Assembly: GCA_011192085.1 (NCBI GenBank)
Contig: DUEQ01000240.1
Location: 1-6,251 of the forward strand
Origin: Caldilineae bacterium
GTDB taxonomy: Bacteria > Chloroflexota > Anaerolineae > J102
Direction of reading: 5' to 3'
DNA: 6,251 nucleotides
The position numbers and the translations under genes were made by a program. Of the stretch, positions 6,240-6,251 are shown piece by piece. Positions within the stretch are counted from its first letter, which is position 1; each line of letters begins with the position of its first letter. The notes beneath the pieces were generated by a model. It saw nothing but the letters and a program-made list of their open reading frames with translations. It did no database searches and had not been told where the DNA came from.

Positions 6240-6251
6240 TGCCATCCATCA

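Noticed and set aside
1..6251. CRISPR array, tRNA/rRNA genes, transposase or phage genes
   Set aside because: No spaced direct repeats of CRISPR length, no tRNA-like cloverleaf elements and no mobile-element protein motifs were seen on either strand.

Overview
The window is a compact, GC-rich stretch with five genes, all on the + strand and 14 to 36 bases apart, so they probably form one directon or operon. The organism is most likely a member of the Chloroflexota (Anaerolineae/Caldilineae type). The grounds are inference: high GC, protein architectures typical of that group (a GT-C glycosyltransferase with tandem C-terminal beta domains), almost no Shine-Dalgarno sequences in front of the genes, and short 7-bp tandem repeats scattered in and between genes. 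No marker in the window fixes the taxonomy.

Layout, left to right. Bases 1-74 hold no certain gene, although the frame of the first gene is open to the window edge. Bases 75-596 encode a membrane-anchored TlpA/ResA-type thiol-disulfide oxidoreductase with a lipobox and a CPPC active site. Bases 622-1854 encode tyrosyl-tRNA synthetase (tyrS) of the HLGH/RMSKS type with a C-terminal S4 domain. Bases 1891-2598 encode a LutA/YkgE-like cysteine-rich (CCG-domain) protein without LutB or LutC partners in view. Bases 2625-3296 encode a left-handed beta-helix (hexapeptide-repeat) acyltransferase with an N-terminal hydrophobic segment. Bases 3311-6163 encode a large, polytopic GT-C glycosyltransferase of the PMT_2/ArnT type, whose last ~400 residues form three related beta domains. 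Bases 6164-6251 are non-coding and contain a nested inverted repeat.

The last two genes probably act together in decorating a surface glycan or glycolipid: one adds sugars from a lipid-linked donor on the outer face of the membrane, the other O- or N-acylates a sugar. The first three genes (extracytoplasmic redox, translation, Fe-S/lactate-type oxidation) have no obvious functional link with these or with each other.

I did not find a clearly new defence, mobile or regulatory system. The most interesting material is small-scale: two 7-bp tandem repeat arrays, one supplying the stop codon of the LutA-like gene and one embedded in the glycosyltransferase gene, plus a purine-rich repeat insertion in the same gene, a perfect 9-bp tandem repeat at the first gene's start, an altered second cysteine motif in the LutA-like protein, and a strong ribosome-binding site in the final intergenic region that leads only to a two-codon ORF.
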